From JAITVB01 sp031553805 (lineage in GTDB: Bacteria; Bacteroidota; Bacteroidia; Bacteroidales; Rikenellaceae), in the NCBI GenBank assembly GCA_031553805.1, contig JAVBLC010000016.1:1-51369 (forward strand): a DNA stretch of 51,369 nt, read 5' to 3'. This document shows, piece after piece, positions 1 through 7,456 of the stretch. The notes under the pieces were generated by a model. The model was not told where the DNA came from. It worked only from the letters and a program-made list of their open reading frames with translations, and searched no databases. A program made the translations under genes and the position numbers. Position 1 is the first letter of the stretch. The number at the start of each line of letters is the position of its first letter.

Positions 1-273
1 GGCTTCCCCGATCCTATGGTAGTGGAGCTAATCAATATGCGGCCCGTCCATTTCTCCGGCGAGCTGTATTCCGCTGAACATAAAAAGAGCTTCCCTGCCG
101 AGCGCTCCACCGCCCAAATCGAAAAACACCCCGACGGCTCCGGCCGCTTCCGGCTAACCATCAATGGGACAGATATTATCCAATGGTTCAGACAGAAGTT
201 CGACGAACTGCAACAAAAACTAGGGGTGAGTCTGCACCATATACCTAATACGAATAAGGGGATTAAGATGTAG
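1..273 (+). CDS. 3' end of an unrecognised gene (partial)
   Basis: The reading frame is open from base 1, so the ATG at 16 is probably internal and the gene begins outside the window. About 90 residues are visible, ending in TAG. They are mostly polar, with a short helical stretch near IIQWFRQKFDELQQKL. I recognise no domain. Its base composition is closer to the core than that of the following AT-rich genes. It belongs to the accessory segment ending at tRNA-Leu, so a mobile-element gene is plausible but unproven. Confidence 0.45.
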   Translation, partial: GFPDPMVVELINMRPVHFSGELYSAEHKKSFPAERSTAQIEKHPDGSGRFRLTINGTDIIQWFRQKFDELQQKLGVSLHHIPNTNKGIKM

Positions 274-300
274 CATATTGCTATGTTACAACTTATTTGC

Positions 301-308
301 TACATTTG
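301..308 (+). promoter_or_regulatory. Promoter -7 element TACATTTG for the DUF4062-LOTUS operon
   Basis: TACATTTG matches the Bacteroidota -7 consensus TAnnTTTG and lies 51 bases before the ATG at 360. A TTG at 278-280 sits near the expected -33 position. A 7-base inverted repeat, GTTACAA (285-291) and TTGTAAC (342-348), brackets the predicted start of transcription and could be an operator; that role is inference. Confidence 0.5.
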
Positions 309-359
309 TCATAACGCAATCATTAATTAGAGGCATTAGCCTTGTAACAAATAGAAATT

Positions 360-1229
360 ATGGCATTTGATGCAAAAGTCTTTAAGGTCTTAGTAGCCTC
401 TCCTGCAGATATTGGAGAGGAACGCAATGTCGTTCCTGAAGTCATTAATGAATGGAACGCTATTAATGCCGCCAGCAGCAGGGTAATTCTAATGCCGGTC
501 AAATGGGAAACGCATTCGGCTCCATTATTAGGGGATAGACCTCAAGCCGTAATCAACAAGCAATTAGTTCAAGATTGCGATATGCTTGTTGGTATATTTT
601 GGACAAGGATAGGAACGCATACAGGTGTCGCAATAAGTGGAACGGCCGAAGAAATTGAACAATTCGTTGAGCTAGAGAAGCCTGTTATGTTGTATTTTTC
701 TCAAGCCCCAGTAGAGCCAGATAAGATAGAGCTTAGTCAATTCACAATATTGAAGGCTTTTAAAGAGAAAATGAGGCTACAAGGCCTAACAGAGTCTTAT
801 CAAAATATTCACGATTTTCGCCAAAAATTCTCTCGCCAGTTAAGCATAAACATAAGTAACACTATTAATGCGGCACTAGAGATCAATAAGGCTGAAGATA
901 AGCAAGAGGTCGCTACAGATCAGGAAATTATAACTGAACCAAGCAAAACAATCATTGTTGCAGCAACTATTCACCCTATTCAAGACGGTAGTAAAAAGCC
1001 TTTGACGCCCGAACAGGTTGATGAATACCTAATTAAGGCAGTCCAAAGTGTGGCAACCACAAATGGCTGGGCAAGAATTGCTGCGGTAGGTTTGTATTTG
1101 CAGACATATACCCCAGTAGATTACCATGATTTTGGGTGTTCTAAACTACAACCATTTCTTAAATCCAGAAAACTATTTGAGTTTTCAACCGAAAAAGGGC
1201 ATCCAATATTACGAGTAGTAACCAAATAG
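360..1229 (+). CDS. DUF4062 (TIR-like) - LOTUS/OST-HTH fusion protein
   Basis: 289 residues with two recognisable modules. Residues about 8-115 look like DUF4062, a TIR/STIR-like Rossmann domain: VLVASPADIGEER at the start, DCDMLVGIFWTRIG in the middle, then GTAEEIEQF and KPVMLYF. Residues about 216-287 look like a LOTUS/OST-HTH domain (GWARIAAVGLYLQ ... FGCSKLQPFLKSRKLFEF), a winged helix known to bind RNA. The linker, about 115-215, is charged. No signal peptide or membrane segment is seen, so it is probably cytoplasmic. It is the first gene of a three-gene operon; the next ATG follows 2 bases after its stop. TIR-like domains in prokaryotes often act as effectors or NAD-processing enzymes in immunity, so an RNA-sensing defence protein is a reasonable inference. 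The domain calls are fairly firm; the function is not. Confidence 0.75.
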   Translation: MAFDAKVFKVLVASPADIGEERNVVPEVINEWNAINAASSRVILMPVKWETHSAPLLGDRPQAVINKQLVQDCDMLVGIFWTRIGTHTGVAISGTAEEIEQFVELEKPVMLYFSQAPVEPDKIELSQFTILKAFKEKMRLQGLTESYQNIHDFRQKFSRQLSINISNTINAALEINKAEDKQEVATDQEIITEPSKTIIVAATIHPIQDGSKKPLTPEQVDEYLIKAVQSVATTNGWARIAAVGLYLQTYTPVDYHDFGCSKLQPFLKSRKLFEFSTEKGHPILRVVTK

Positions 1230-1231
1230 CT

Positions 1232-2437
1232 ATGAAAAAACTCATATACATTCTTCCAATCCTTGTCCTATTGCTGAATGCGTGCGACAATAATACACCG
1301 GCTTATCTTTATAGAATTAATGTAAATGGACAATATGGCTTTATCGACAGTTTAGGTAGGGTATCCATTGAACCCAAATATCTGTATGCATCTGATTTTA
1401 AGGAGGGATTGGCACTTGTTATTGTGGATCCTTCAAGCAAGGATATGAATAACCCGGATACACATATCTTAAAGTATGGGTTTATCGACCTTAATGGCAA
1501 ATTGGTAATAGACACAATGTTAGAACTGCGTCTTGATTCTCTGGAAAATGCAAATAGAGATTGGAATATTAAGCCTTTATTATTTTCTGAGGGTTTAGCC
1601 GTATTTCAATCTTCTAGTACGGGAAAGTACGGCTACATAGACTCTCATGGCAATGAAATCATTGCACCCACGTATACGAACGCTGCACAGTTTAGTGAGG
1701 GATTAGCCTCAGTTAATATAGCAGAGAAAAACACCGTTGAAAGGAGAGGGTATATTAATAAAGCTGGTGTTCTTGTGATAGATACTAAATATAGTATGGC
1801 TAAAGACTTTTCTGAGGGCCTTGCGAGTGTATGCATTAGTAATCTTGCAGAGCTTGTTCCTGAAATAGAGAAAATTGAGCTTAATGAGTCAATTGTCGTA
1901 ACTCCAAGTTTCACCTGGCTGGTTATTAATACATCTGGGAATATGGTAAATGGTCCATTTGACGGAAGTTCTCATAGATTATATAGCTACGCAGATGGTT
2001 ATTGCCCTGTAGAATTCCATCAATGGGGGCCTAGCATAGGATGGAATTTTATAGACAAGAAAGGTAATTACCTCTTTCCGGATGGATACATAAACGATGT
2101 AACTCGATTTGCAGATGGATTCGCGGGTGGTCAGCAAAATGATGGTAAGTGGGTCTTTATGGATAAATTTGGCAAAGTACGGTCTAGGCTCTTCGATGAG
2201 GTAAAGCCATTTTCCGATGGTTTGGCGAGTGTAAAAGAAAACGGTAAGTGGGGTGTTGTTGATACATCATTCAATCTCGTAATACCGTGCAAATATGATG
2301 ATTGCGGCCTTTTTTACCGAGGCTTGGCGACATTTACCATTAATCATAATTCATTGGTTATTGATGGATACTTCGATAAGGATGGTCGGATTGTGTGGCA
2401 GACAGAGCATCACGACATACACAAAGCAATAAATTAA
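1232..2437 (+). CDS. WG-repeat lipoprotein
   Basis: 401 residues. An N-terminal lipoprotein signal ends in a lipobox (LLNAC, Cys18), followed by DNN. The rest consists of about seven WG (KWG) repeats of the form GxYGFIDxxGxxxIxPxY...F.EGLA, for example at GKYGYIDSHGNEIIAPTY and GKWGVVDTSFNLVIPCKY. WG repeats form propeller-like or solenoid scaffolds in secreted or surface proteins; no catalytic motif is visible. Asp after the lipid-attached Cys does not settle whether the protein is surface-exposed in Bacteroidota. It is the second gene of the operon, starting 2 bases after the DUF4062-LOTUS stop, so the two are almost surely cotranscribed. AT-rich codon use sets it apart from the core genome. 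Confidence 0.8.
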   Translation: MKKLIYILPILVLLLNACDNNTPAYLYRINVNGQYGFIDSLGRVSIEPKYLYASDFKEGLALVIVDPSSKDMNNPDTHILKYGFIDLNGKLVIDTMLELRLDSLENANRDWNIKPLLFSEGLAVFQSSSTGKYGYIDSHGNEIIAPTYTNAAQFSEGLASVNIAEKNTVERRGYINKAGVLVIDTKYSMAKDFSEGLASVCISNLAELVPEIEKIELNESIVVTPSFTWLVINTSGNMVNGPFDGSSHRLYSYADGYCPVEFHQWGPSIGWNFIDKKGNYLFPDGYINDVTRFADGFAGGQQNDGKWVFMDKFGKVRSRLFDEVKPFSDGLASVKENGKWGVVDTSFNLVIPCKYDDCGLFYRGLATFTINHNSLVIDGYFDKDGRIVWQTEHHDIHKAIN

Positions 2438-2460
2438 GCAAATCATTAATATATAGAGAT

Positions 2461-2907
2461 ATGAGGATTGAATTTTCAATTATATGCTTGTCATTTATTT
2501 TGACGGGATGTGTTTCCCAGCCAGAGTATGATCGAATTAAGAACGAAAATGCTGCTCTGAAATCTCAAATTGAGAACCTTGAAGCAGAATTATATATTAT
2601 TAAACCACGATACGAGGCTTATGTAATCGCTGAGATGCAACGAAATGCAAGAAAACAGTATACAAATGCGGATGCATTAGATTACCTTACAGACTTTTAT
2701 AAATTTTATGCTCGTGATATGATATTTAGAAAGCCCATTGTTCGACAGATTGATGACAATAGATTCGAGGTTGCGCTAGAGCAATGTGTCAATAAACCTG
2801 AGTTTAAGAATAATAATTTCTTCTGGCAATCAATGGTGCATAGTCTAACTATAAATGATGATGGGACATATAAGATAGCCAATATGACTTATCATAAACA
2901 AAAATAA
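2461..2907 (+). CDS. Small coiled-coil lipoprotein
   Basis: 148 residues from the ATG at 2461. This start gives a clean lipoprotein signal with lipobox LTGC (Cys17), whereas the in-frame ATG at 2395 would place 22 polar residues in front of it and overlap the upstream gene. A short coiled coil follows (about residues 24-46, YDRIKNENAALKSQIENLEA). The C-terminal part, about 65-148, looks like a small globular alpha/beta domain ending in a beta-rich stretch. No family is recognised. It is the last gene of the operon with the WG-repeat lipoprotein and the DUF4062-LOTUS protein, and shares their AT-rich composition. Confidence 0.7.
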   Translation: MRIEFSIICLSFILTGCVSQPEYDRIKNENAALKSQIENLEAELYIIKPRYEAYVIAEMQRNARKQYTNADALDYLTDFYKFYARDMIFRKPIVRQIDDNRFEVALEQCVNKPEFKNNNFFWQSMVHSLTINDDGTYKIANMTYHKQK

Positions 2908-2946
2908 AACCTAGTTCCATCCCATCACCCGTTGTTCGCAAAGGTT

Positions 2947-3027
2947 TTGTATTTCCATAAGCTATGAAAGGCCGGGGCCGGCTACGCCGGTTCCTACGGA
3001 AGCCTTGCATAGCTTATGGAAATACAA
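2947..3027. repeat. 20-base perfect inverted repeat with structured 41-base centre
   Basis: Arms at 2947-2966 and 3008-3027 are exact reverse complements. The 41-base centre contains a nested hairpin, CCGGC-TAC-GCCGG. Weaker complementarity continues outward, so an imperfect palindrome of about 130 bases (roughly 2921-3052) is possible. It sits between the accessory operon and the tRNA-Leu gene. It has no T-tract, so it is not a standard terminator; a miniature mobile element or a recombination site is possible. Confidence 0.6.
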
Positions 3028-3153
3028 GTGCTGAACGCTACCAACGAGCAATGGGTAGGTGTGGTCGTGAGTCGGCGCACAATCCAACTTTTTCAAAAAT
3101 ATTTTCACAAAAACGAAGACCTGCGGTCGTGGTGCGGTCGCGGAGAGAAAAAT

Positions 3154-3195
3154 AAAAACGCTTAATCGCTATAAATTAGTCGATTAAGCGTTTTT
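3154..3195. terminator. Bidirectional terminator between the island and tRNA-Leu
   Basis: A perfect 15-base stem (AAAAACGCTTAATCG at 3154-3168 and its complement at 3181-3195) with a 12-base loop and A/T tracts on both sides. It can stop the leftward tRNA-Leu transcript and any rightward readthrough from the lipoprotein operon. Confidence 0.85.
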
Positions 3196-3200
3196 AACAG

Positions 3201-3284
3201 TACCCGGAGCCGGGATCGAACCGGCACAGCCTTACAGCCATTGGTGTTTGAGACCAACGCGTCTACCAATTCCGCCATCCGGGC
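3201..3284 (-). tRNA. tRNA-Leu (anticodon CAA)
   Basis: 84 bases on the minus strand. Acceptor stem GCCCGGA/TCCGGGT with discriminator A, anticodon stem TTGGT/ACCAA with loop CTCAAAC (anticodon CAA), a long variable arm as in class II tRNAs, and a T-arm containing GGTTCGATCC. CCA is not encoded. Its 3' end faces the accessory DNA at 1-3200, the usual geometry of tRNA-targeted integration. Confidence 0.95.
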
Positions 3285-3328
3285 GTTTTGTTCGCGGCAG
3301 CGGCTGCTGCCCGTAGACTTTCGAGCGA

Positions 3329-3360
3329 CAAACTTACACTATTTTGCACAAATCTCCAAA
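3329..3360 (-). promoter_or_regulatory. Promoter of tRNA-Leu
   Basis: On the minus strand, TTTG (3357-3360), a 20-base spacer and TAAGTTTG (3329-3336) match the Bacteroidota -33/-7 pattern. The -7 box ends about 45 bases before the 5' end of tRNA-Leu. Confidence 0.65.
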
Positions 3361-3458
3361 CCCGCATTCGATTTTGTTCAGTTCGCCGAAGACGGACCGA
3401 AGCAGGTAGATCATTTCGAACCGCTTGTGCTGTTCCCGGAATGGGTTGAGAGATGGGT

Positions 3459-4931
3459 TTATTTCAAGGCCAGGAAGCGGATCAGGTCTTCGGCGTTCAT
3501 CGACTCGGCCCCCAGGGCAAAAGCCGCTTCATCGCCCGCCCGCCCGTGAAACCACACCCCGGCCAACGCAGCCTGCCATGGATCGAGGCCGCGTGCCAGC
3601 AAGCCGGTGATCAGCCCGGTCAACACGTCGCCGCTGCCTCCCTTGGCCATGCCGGGGTTGCCGGTAGGGTTGAACCAGACGGCGCCCGTGGGGGTGAATA
3701 TTTCGGTGTACGCCCCTTTGACGACGACGATGCACCGGGTTTCAGCGGCAAAAGCCCGCAGCCGGTCAAATTTTTCGCGCTCTCCATCCCACGCCCCGAT
3801 CAGCCGCCGCAATTCCCCGGGGTGGGGAGTCAGGATCGAACCCGGCGGTAGCAGGTCGCGCAGTTCCCGATTGGCGGCCACCAGGTTGAGCGCATCGGCG
3901 TCGATGACCATCGGTGTGCGCCAGGCCCGCAACAGGGTCTTGAATGCCTCGGCGGTGATCGGGGCTTGTCCCAATCCGGGGCCGATACCGACGGCCGTAT
4001 ATTTTTCCAATCCGACGGGCAGGGCGGAGAAACAACTTCCGCTGTCGCAACTGACCAGGGCCGAGGGGGCAGTCGTGTGAATCGCGGCACGCTCGTCTGC
4101 CGGTATGTGGACGGTCACCAGCCCGCATCCCGATCGTAGGGCGGCTTGGGTCGACAACACGGCGGCCCCGGCCATGCCCCAGCTGCCGCAGATGAGCAGC
4201 GCGTGGCCAAAAGTGCCTTTGTGCCCGAACTTCGGACGCACGAGAACAGGTAAATCGTTCTCGGTTACATAGAAATAGTCGTCCGGTGCCTCGTCGAGAA
4301 ACGCCCGGTCAAGCCCGAGGGGAATCACGACCACCTCGCCCGCCAGCTGGCCTGCTTCGGGCAACAGCAACGCGATTTTTGGGAATTCGAGGGTCAAGGT
4401 CAGCGTAGCTTGCACGGCCAGCGCCCCGGCGTTGTCAAATTCGGTGGTCAGTCCCGATGGAATATCGACCGCCGCCACCTCGCACCCGCTTGCATTGATC
4501 CACCCGATGGCCGCCGTAAACGGTTCGCGCAACGGCCCCGCAAAGCCAGTGCCGAGCAGGGCGTCGACGATCACGGTCGAGGGCGAAACCTTCGGTGGAT
4601 TTTCCGCTGAAAAGGCCGTCACCTCGACCGTGTCGGGCAACCGGTCAAAATTTATCCGGAAATCTTCGCTGCCCGCCTCGGACGGAAAAAGCGTGCAGAC
4701 GCGGCACCGGTATTTGCGCCGCGCCAGGATGCGGGCCATCGCCAGTCCGTCGCCGCTGTTGTTGCCTTTGCCTGCGAAGAAGAGGAATTCGTGTTCGACG
4801 CCGTAGCGTCCGGCCAGGTAGCCGGCCATCCGCACCGAAGCGCGCTCCATCAGGTCGATCGAAGCGATGGGTTCACGCTCGATCGTCGCCCGGTCAGCTT
4901 GCCGGATCTGGGGGCCGGTCAGGATTTTCAT
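3459..4931 (-). CDS. nnr: Bifunctional NAD(P)H-hydrate epimerase / ADP-dependent NAD(P)H-hydrate dehydratase
   Basis: Repairs hydrated NAD(P)H: the N-terminal YjeF_N domain epimerises the hydrates and the C-terminal carbohydrate-kinase-like domain dehydrates the S form using ADP. The start at 4931 (MKILTGPQIRQADRATIE) gives 490 residues, the usual length; it lies 2 bases after the stop of the small upstream gene. Seen motifs: FFAGKGNNSGDGLAMARIL (epimerase), KGTFGHALLICGSWGMAGAA, AVGIGPGLG, the VIDADALN stretch, LTPHPGEL, and NPGMAKGGSGDVLTGLI with the catalytic Asp of GSGD. It is the last gene of a leftward operon that begins with proB. Confident identification. Confidence 0.95.
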   Translation of the reverse strand: MKILTGPQIRQADRATIEREPIASIDLMERASVRMAGYLAGRYGVEHEFLFFAGKGNNSGDGLAMARILARRKYRCRVCTLFPSEAGSEDFRINFDRLPDTVEVTAFSAENPPKVSPSTVIVDALLGTGFAGPLREPFTAAIGWINASGCEVAAVDIPSGLTTEFDNAGALAVQATLTLTLEFPKIALLLPEAGQLAGEVVVIPLGLDRAFLDEAPDDYFYVTENDLPVLVRPKFGHKGTFGHALLICGSWGMAGAAVLSTQAALRSGCGLVTVHIPADERAAIHTTAPSALVSCDSGSCFSALPVGLEKYTAVGIGPGLGQAPITAEAFKTLLRAWRTPMVIDADALNLVAANRELRDLLPPGSILTPHPGELRRLIGAWDGEREKFDRLRAFAAETRCIVVVKGAYTEIFTPTGAVWFNPTGNPGMAKGGSGDVLTGLITGLLARGLDPWQAALAGVWFHGRAGDEAAFALGAESMNAEDLIRFLALK

Positions 4932-4933
4932 CG

Positions 4934-5149
4934 TCAGAAAGGTTTGAAATAACGCCACGCAGCCTGCCCGATAAGCAGTATGCCTAACGTAATCATCAGC
5001 ATCCGGAACGATTTTCGATCTTGCGGGGTGATCTCCTCGCCCCGCTTCCGGAGTTTGTGCCGCCGGATGCGCTCTTCGGGATCTATGAGGGCCACAGCGA
5101 TGAACAGCGCTCCGAAAATCACTTGCCAAAAAGGAAGCCAGAAATTCAT
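4934..5149 (-). CDS. Small two-segment membrane protein, unknown
   Basis: 71 residues with two hydrophobic segments, about 3-22 (WLPFWQVIFGALFIAVALI) and 49-66 (LMITLGILLIGQAAWRYF), separated by a basic loop (RIRRHKLRKRG). The short ends suggest a hairpin with both termini on the same side of the membrane. No family recognised. It sits between a secreted protein gene and nnr and is 2 bases from nnr, so they are cotranscribed. Confidence 0.7.
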   Translation of the reverse strand: MNFWLPFWQVIFGALFIAVALIDPEERIRRHKLRKRGEEITPQDRKSFRMLMITLGILLIGQAAWRYFKPF

Positions 5150-5185
5150 GCCTGCGGATATTGCGAAAATGAATCGCTCTTCGGG

Positions 5186-6187
5186 TTAAAGGTAATTATT
5201 TTTCCGGATTTGTCGGTCGCGCTTCCCCTTTTTGACGGTCGCCTCTTCCGGTTCTTGGTAGGGTTGGAAATCGGGCGTCGGATCGTTATAGAGATCCTCG
5301 TACTGTTCCTCGGAGGCTTCGAACAGGTTGTTGTTGTCGAACCGGACGGTGCGCACCTCTTTCTTCGTATAGGGAATGACGGGGTAGGGCACCTCGACCC
5401 AGTTGCCGTCCTCGTCCATAGAACCGAAATGCTTGGAGATCAGCGGTTGACTGATCGCCAGAGCGACCTGCTCCATGAACTCCCGCTCGTCTGCTTCGAC
5501 CTCGTCCCATCCACGCCGCCGGTCGATGAGGTGGCCGTCGACGTAAAGTTCTCCGCCTTTTATCACGCCCAGGATCGGAGTAAGGGGTACTTGTGGCACC
5601 ACCTGCCACAGCTTGAAATCGTTCAGCTCAGGGTCGAGCGTAAAGGTGTAGACCGTGCCCGTATATTCCTCGCCCGGTTCGGGATAGTCGTGCCACTCGA
5701 GGTCGACGAAAGAGACCAGCTCGACCTGCCGGTGCTCGCCCGCAGCGAAACGAATTCGGTAGGGATACGAGAGGTAATTCGGGTCGGGATTGAATACGGG
5801 ATGCATTACTTCTTGCGGGTCGTCGTCGAACCGGTACTTGGCCGGTTTGTCGGTAAATCCGTCGAACTGGAGCGCAACACCGCTGACCGTGTCGCTCTGC
5901 AGGCCGAATAAGTAAAAATCTTCGTTGGCAGTGGTGTCGGGTTGCAGGATCACGTAGTTCTCGAATGTCTTCCACGTCCCGACAGATATCCCGCCAAAGA
6001 AAGTGAACGCATACACATGATCGGGCGAGAGGATCAGGTTCACCCCGCCCATGGGATCGCCTCCACCGCCTGCGGAGTAGATGCCGGCGTATGCTGCGGC
6101 GATCGGGTCGCCGTCTGTTGCAGGGCGGGCGCCCGAGGCGGCCAGGCAGGCAAATGCCAGCGCAAAGGTGAAGAATTGTTTTTTCAT
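5186..6187 (-). CDS. Secreted protein of unknown function
   Basis: 333 residues. The N-terminus (MKKQFFTFALAFACLAASGA) is a signal peptide without a lipobox, so export to the periplasm or outer membrane is predicted. The mature part is rich in acidic and aromatic residues and beta-prone, and ends in a basic tail (KKGKRDRQIRKNN). I recognise no domain. It lies between proA (17 bases upstream) and a small membrane protein gene, in the same direction, so it is probably in the proB operon; nothing in it suggests proline metabolism. Confidence 0.7.
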   Translation of the reverse strand: MKKQFFTFALAFACLAASGARPATDGDPIAAAYAGIYSAGGGGDPMGGVNLILSPDHVYAFTFFGGISVGTWKTFENYVILQPDTTANEDFYLFGLQSDTVSGVALQFDGFTDKPAKYRFDDDPQEVMHPVFNPDPNYLSYPYRIRFAAGEHRQVELVSFVDLEWHDYPEPGEEYTGTVYTFTLDPELNDFKLWQVVPQVPLTPILGVIKGGELYVDGHLIDRRRGWDEVEADEREFMEQVALAISQPLISKHFGSMDEDGNWVEVPYPVIPYTKKEVRTVRFDNNNLFEASEEQYEDLYNDPTPDFQPYQEPEEATVKKGKRDRQIRKNNYL

Positions 6188-6204
6188 GGGAAACCGTTAA
6201 AGTG

Positions 6205-7452
6205 TCAGGCTCGTATCTGCCCGTCGCCTTCGATAATGTATTTGTAACTTGTGAGTTCTTCGAGGGCCATCGGGCCGCGGGCGTGGAGTTTCTGGGTGCT
6301 GATTCCGATCTCGGCGCCCAGGCCGAACTGTGCGCCGTCGGTGAAAGCGGTCGACACGTTGGCGTAGACGCATGCCGCGTCGATCTGCCGCAGGTAGCGG
6401 TCAATCACCGCACGGTCCGTGGCGATGATCGTTTCGCTGTGCTTCGACGAGTGGCGGGTCACGTGGGCGATCGCCTCGTCGATCCTGCCGACGGTTTTTA
6501 TAGACATTTTATAATCCAGAAATTCTGTACCGAAACTTTCGTCCGTAGCGTGTTGCAACAGCTGTGCGGGGTAGTGTCCCTCGAGCGCGGCATACGCTTC
6601 GGGGTCGGCATAAATAATGACGTCGCTCGCCGCCAATTTTTCGCACAGCGCGGGCAGATCACTCAGCCGCGCCTGGTCGATGATCAGGCAGTCGAGCGCG
6701 TTGCACACGCTCACCCGCCGGGTCTTGGCGTTGTTCACAATCGCGGCTCCTTTAGCCAGGTCGCCGCTCGTGTGGAAATAGGTATGGACGATGCCCGCCC
6801 CGGTTTCGATCACCGGCACCCGCGCGTTGTCGCGCACAAAATTGATCAGCCCCTGGCTGCCCCGCGGAATAATGAGATCTACGTAACCCACCGCTCCCAA
6901 CAGCGCCGCGGTTGCCACCCGGTCGTTGGGCAGCAGGGTGGCGATCTCGGGTACAAGACCGAATTTTTCGAGCGTCCGGTGGATGATGCCGATAATCGCT
7001 TCGTTCGAATCGGCGGCATCCGATCCGCCTTTGAGGATGCAGGCATTCCCCGATTTGAGGCAGATCGAGAAGACGTCGAACGTCACGTTGGGCCGCGCTT
7101 CGTAAATGATCCCGATCACCCCGAACGGCACGCTCACTTTGGTAATGGTCATCCCGTTGGGCCGTGTTTTTTTGTCCAGCACCCGGCCCACGGGCGAGGG
7201 GAGAGCCGCCACCGCGCGCAGGTCGGCCGCGATGCCGCGGATGCGTTCGGGATTGAGTACCAGCCGGTCGAACATCGGATCGTCCGGCGACATCCGCGCC
7301 TGGTCTTTCTCGTTGGCGGCCACGATGGCGGCAGTCTGCGCCTCGGCTTCGTCGGCCAGCGCCAACAGCACGTTATTGATCGTTTTGTCATCGACCAAGG
7401 CCAGCGCCCGGCCGGCTTCAACCGACTTTTCGAATGTTTTCGTCAAGTCCAT
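6205..7452 (-). CDS. proA: Gamma-glutamyl phosphate reductase
   Basis: Second step of proline synthesis: NADPH-dependent reduction of gamma-glutamyl phosphate to glutamate semialdehyde in the cytoplasm. The start at 7452 (MDLTKTFEKSVEAGRAL) gives 415 residues, normal for ProA, and lies 4 bases after the proB stop. Seen motifs: PFGVIGIIYEARPNVTFDV, KSGNACILKGGSDA, the catalytic-Cys region SVCNALDCLI, and a C-terminal FGLGAEIGISTQKLHARGPM. Translational coupling with proB is likely. Confidence 0.96.
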   Translation of the reverse strand: MDLTKTFEKSVEAGRALALVDDKTINNVLLALADEAEAQTAAIVAANEKDQARMSPDDPMFDRLVLNPERIRGIAADLRAVAALPSPVGRVLDKKTRPNGMTITKVSVPFGVIGIIYEARPNVTFDVFSICLKSGNACILKGGSDAADSNEAIIGIIHRTLEKFGLVPEIATLLPNDRVATAALLGAVGYVDLIIPRGSQGLINFVRDNARVPVIETGAGIVHTYFHTSGDLAKGAAIVNNAKTRRVSVCNALDCLIIDQARLSDLPALCEKLAASDVIIYADPEAYAALEGHYPAQLLQHATDESFGTEFLDYKMSIKTVGRIDEAIAHVTRHSSKHSETIIATDRAVIDRYLRQIDAACVYANVSTAFTDGAQFGLGAEIGISTQKLHARGPMALEELTSYKYIIEGDGQIRA

Positions 7453-7456
7453 CTCA

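Noticed and set aside
2921..3052. Integron attC site
   Set aside because: The palindrome looks similar in shape, but I could not find the expected RYYYAAC and GTTRRRY core pair at its ends, and no integron integrase is present.
2964..3155. 63-codon plus-strand frame after the lipoprotein operon
   Set aside because: It runs through the inverted repeat and has no start signal or protein-like pattern.
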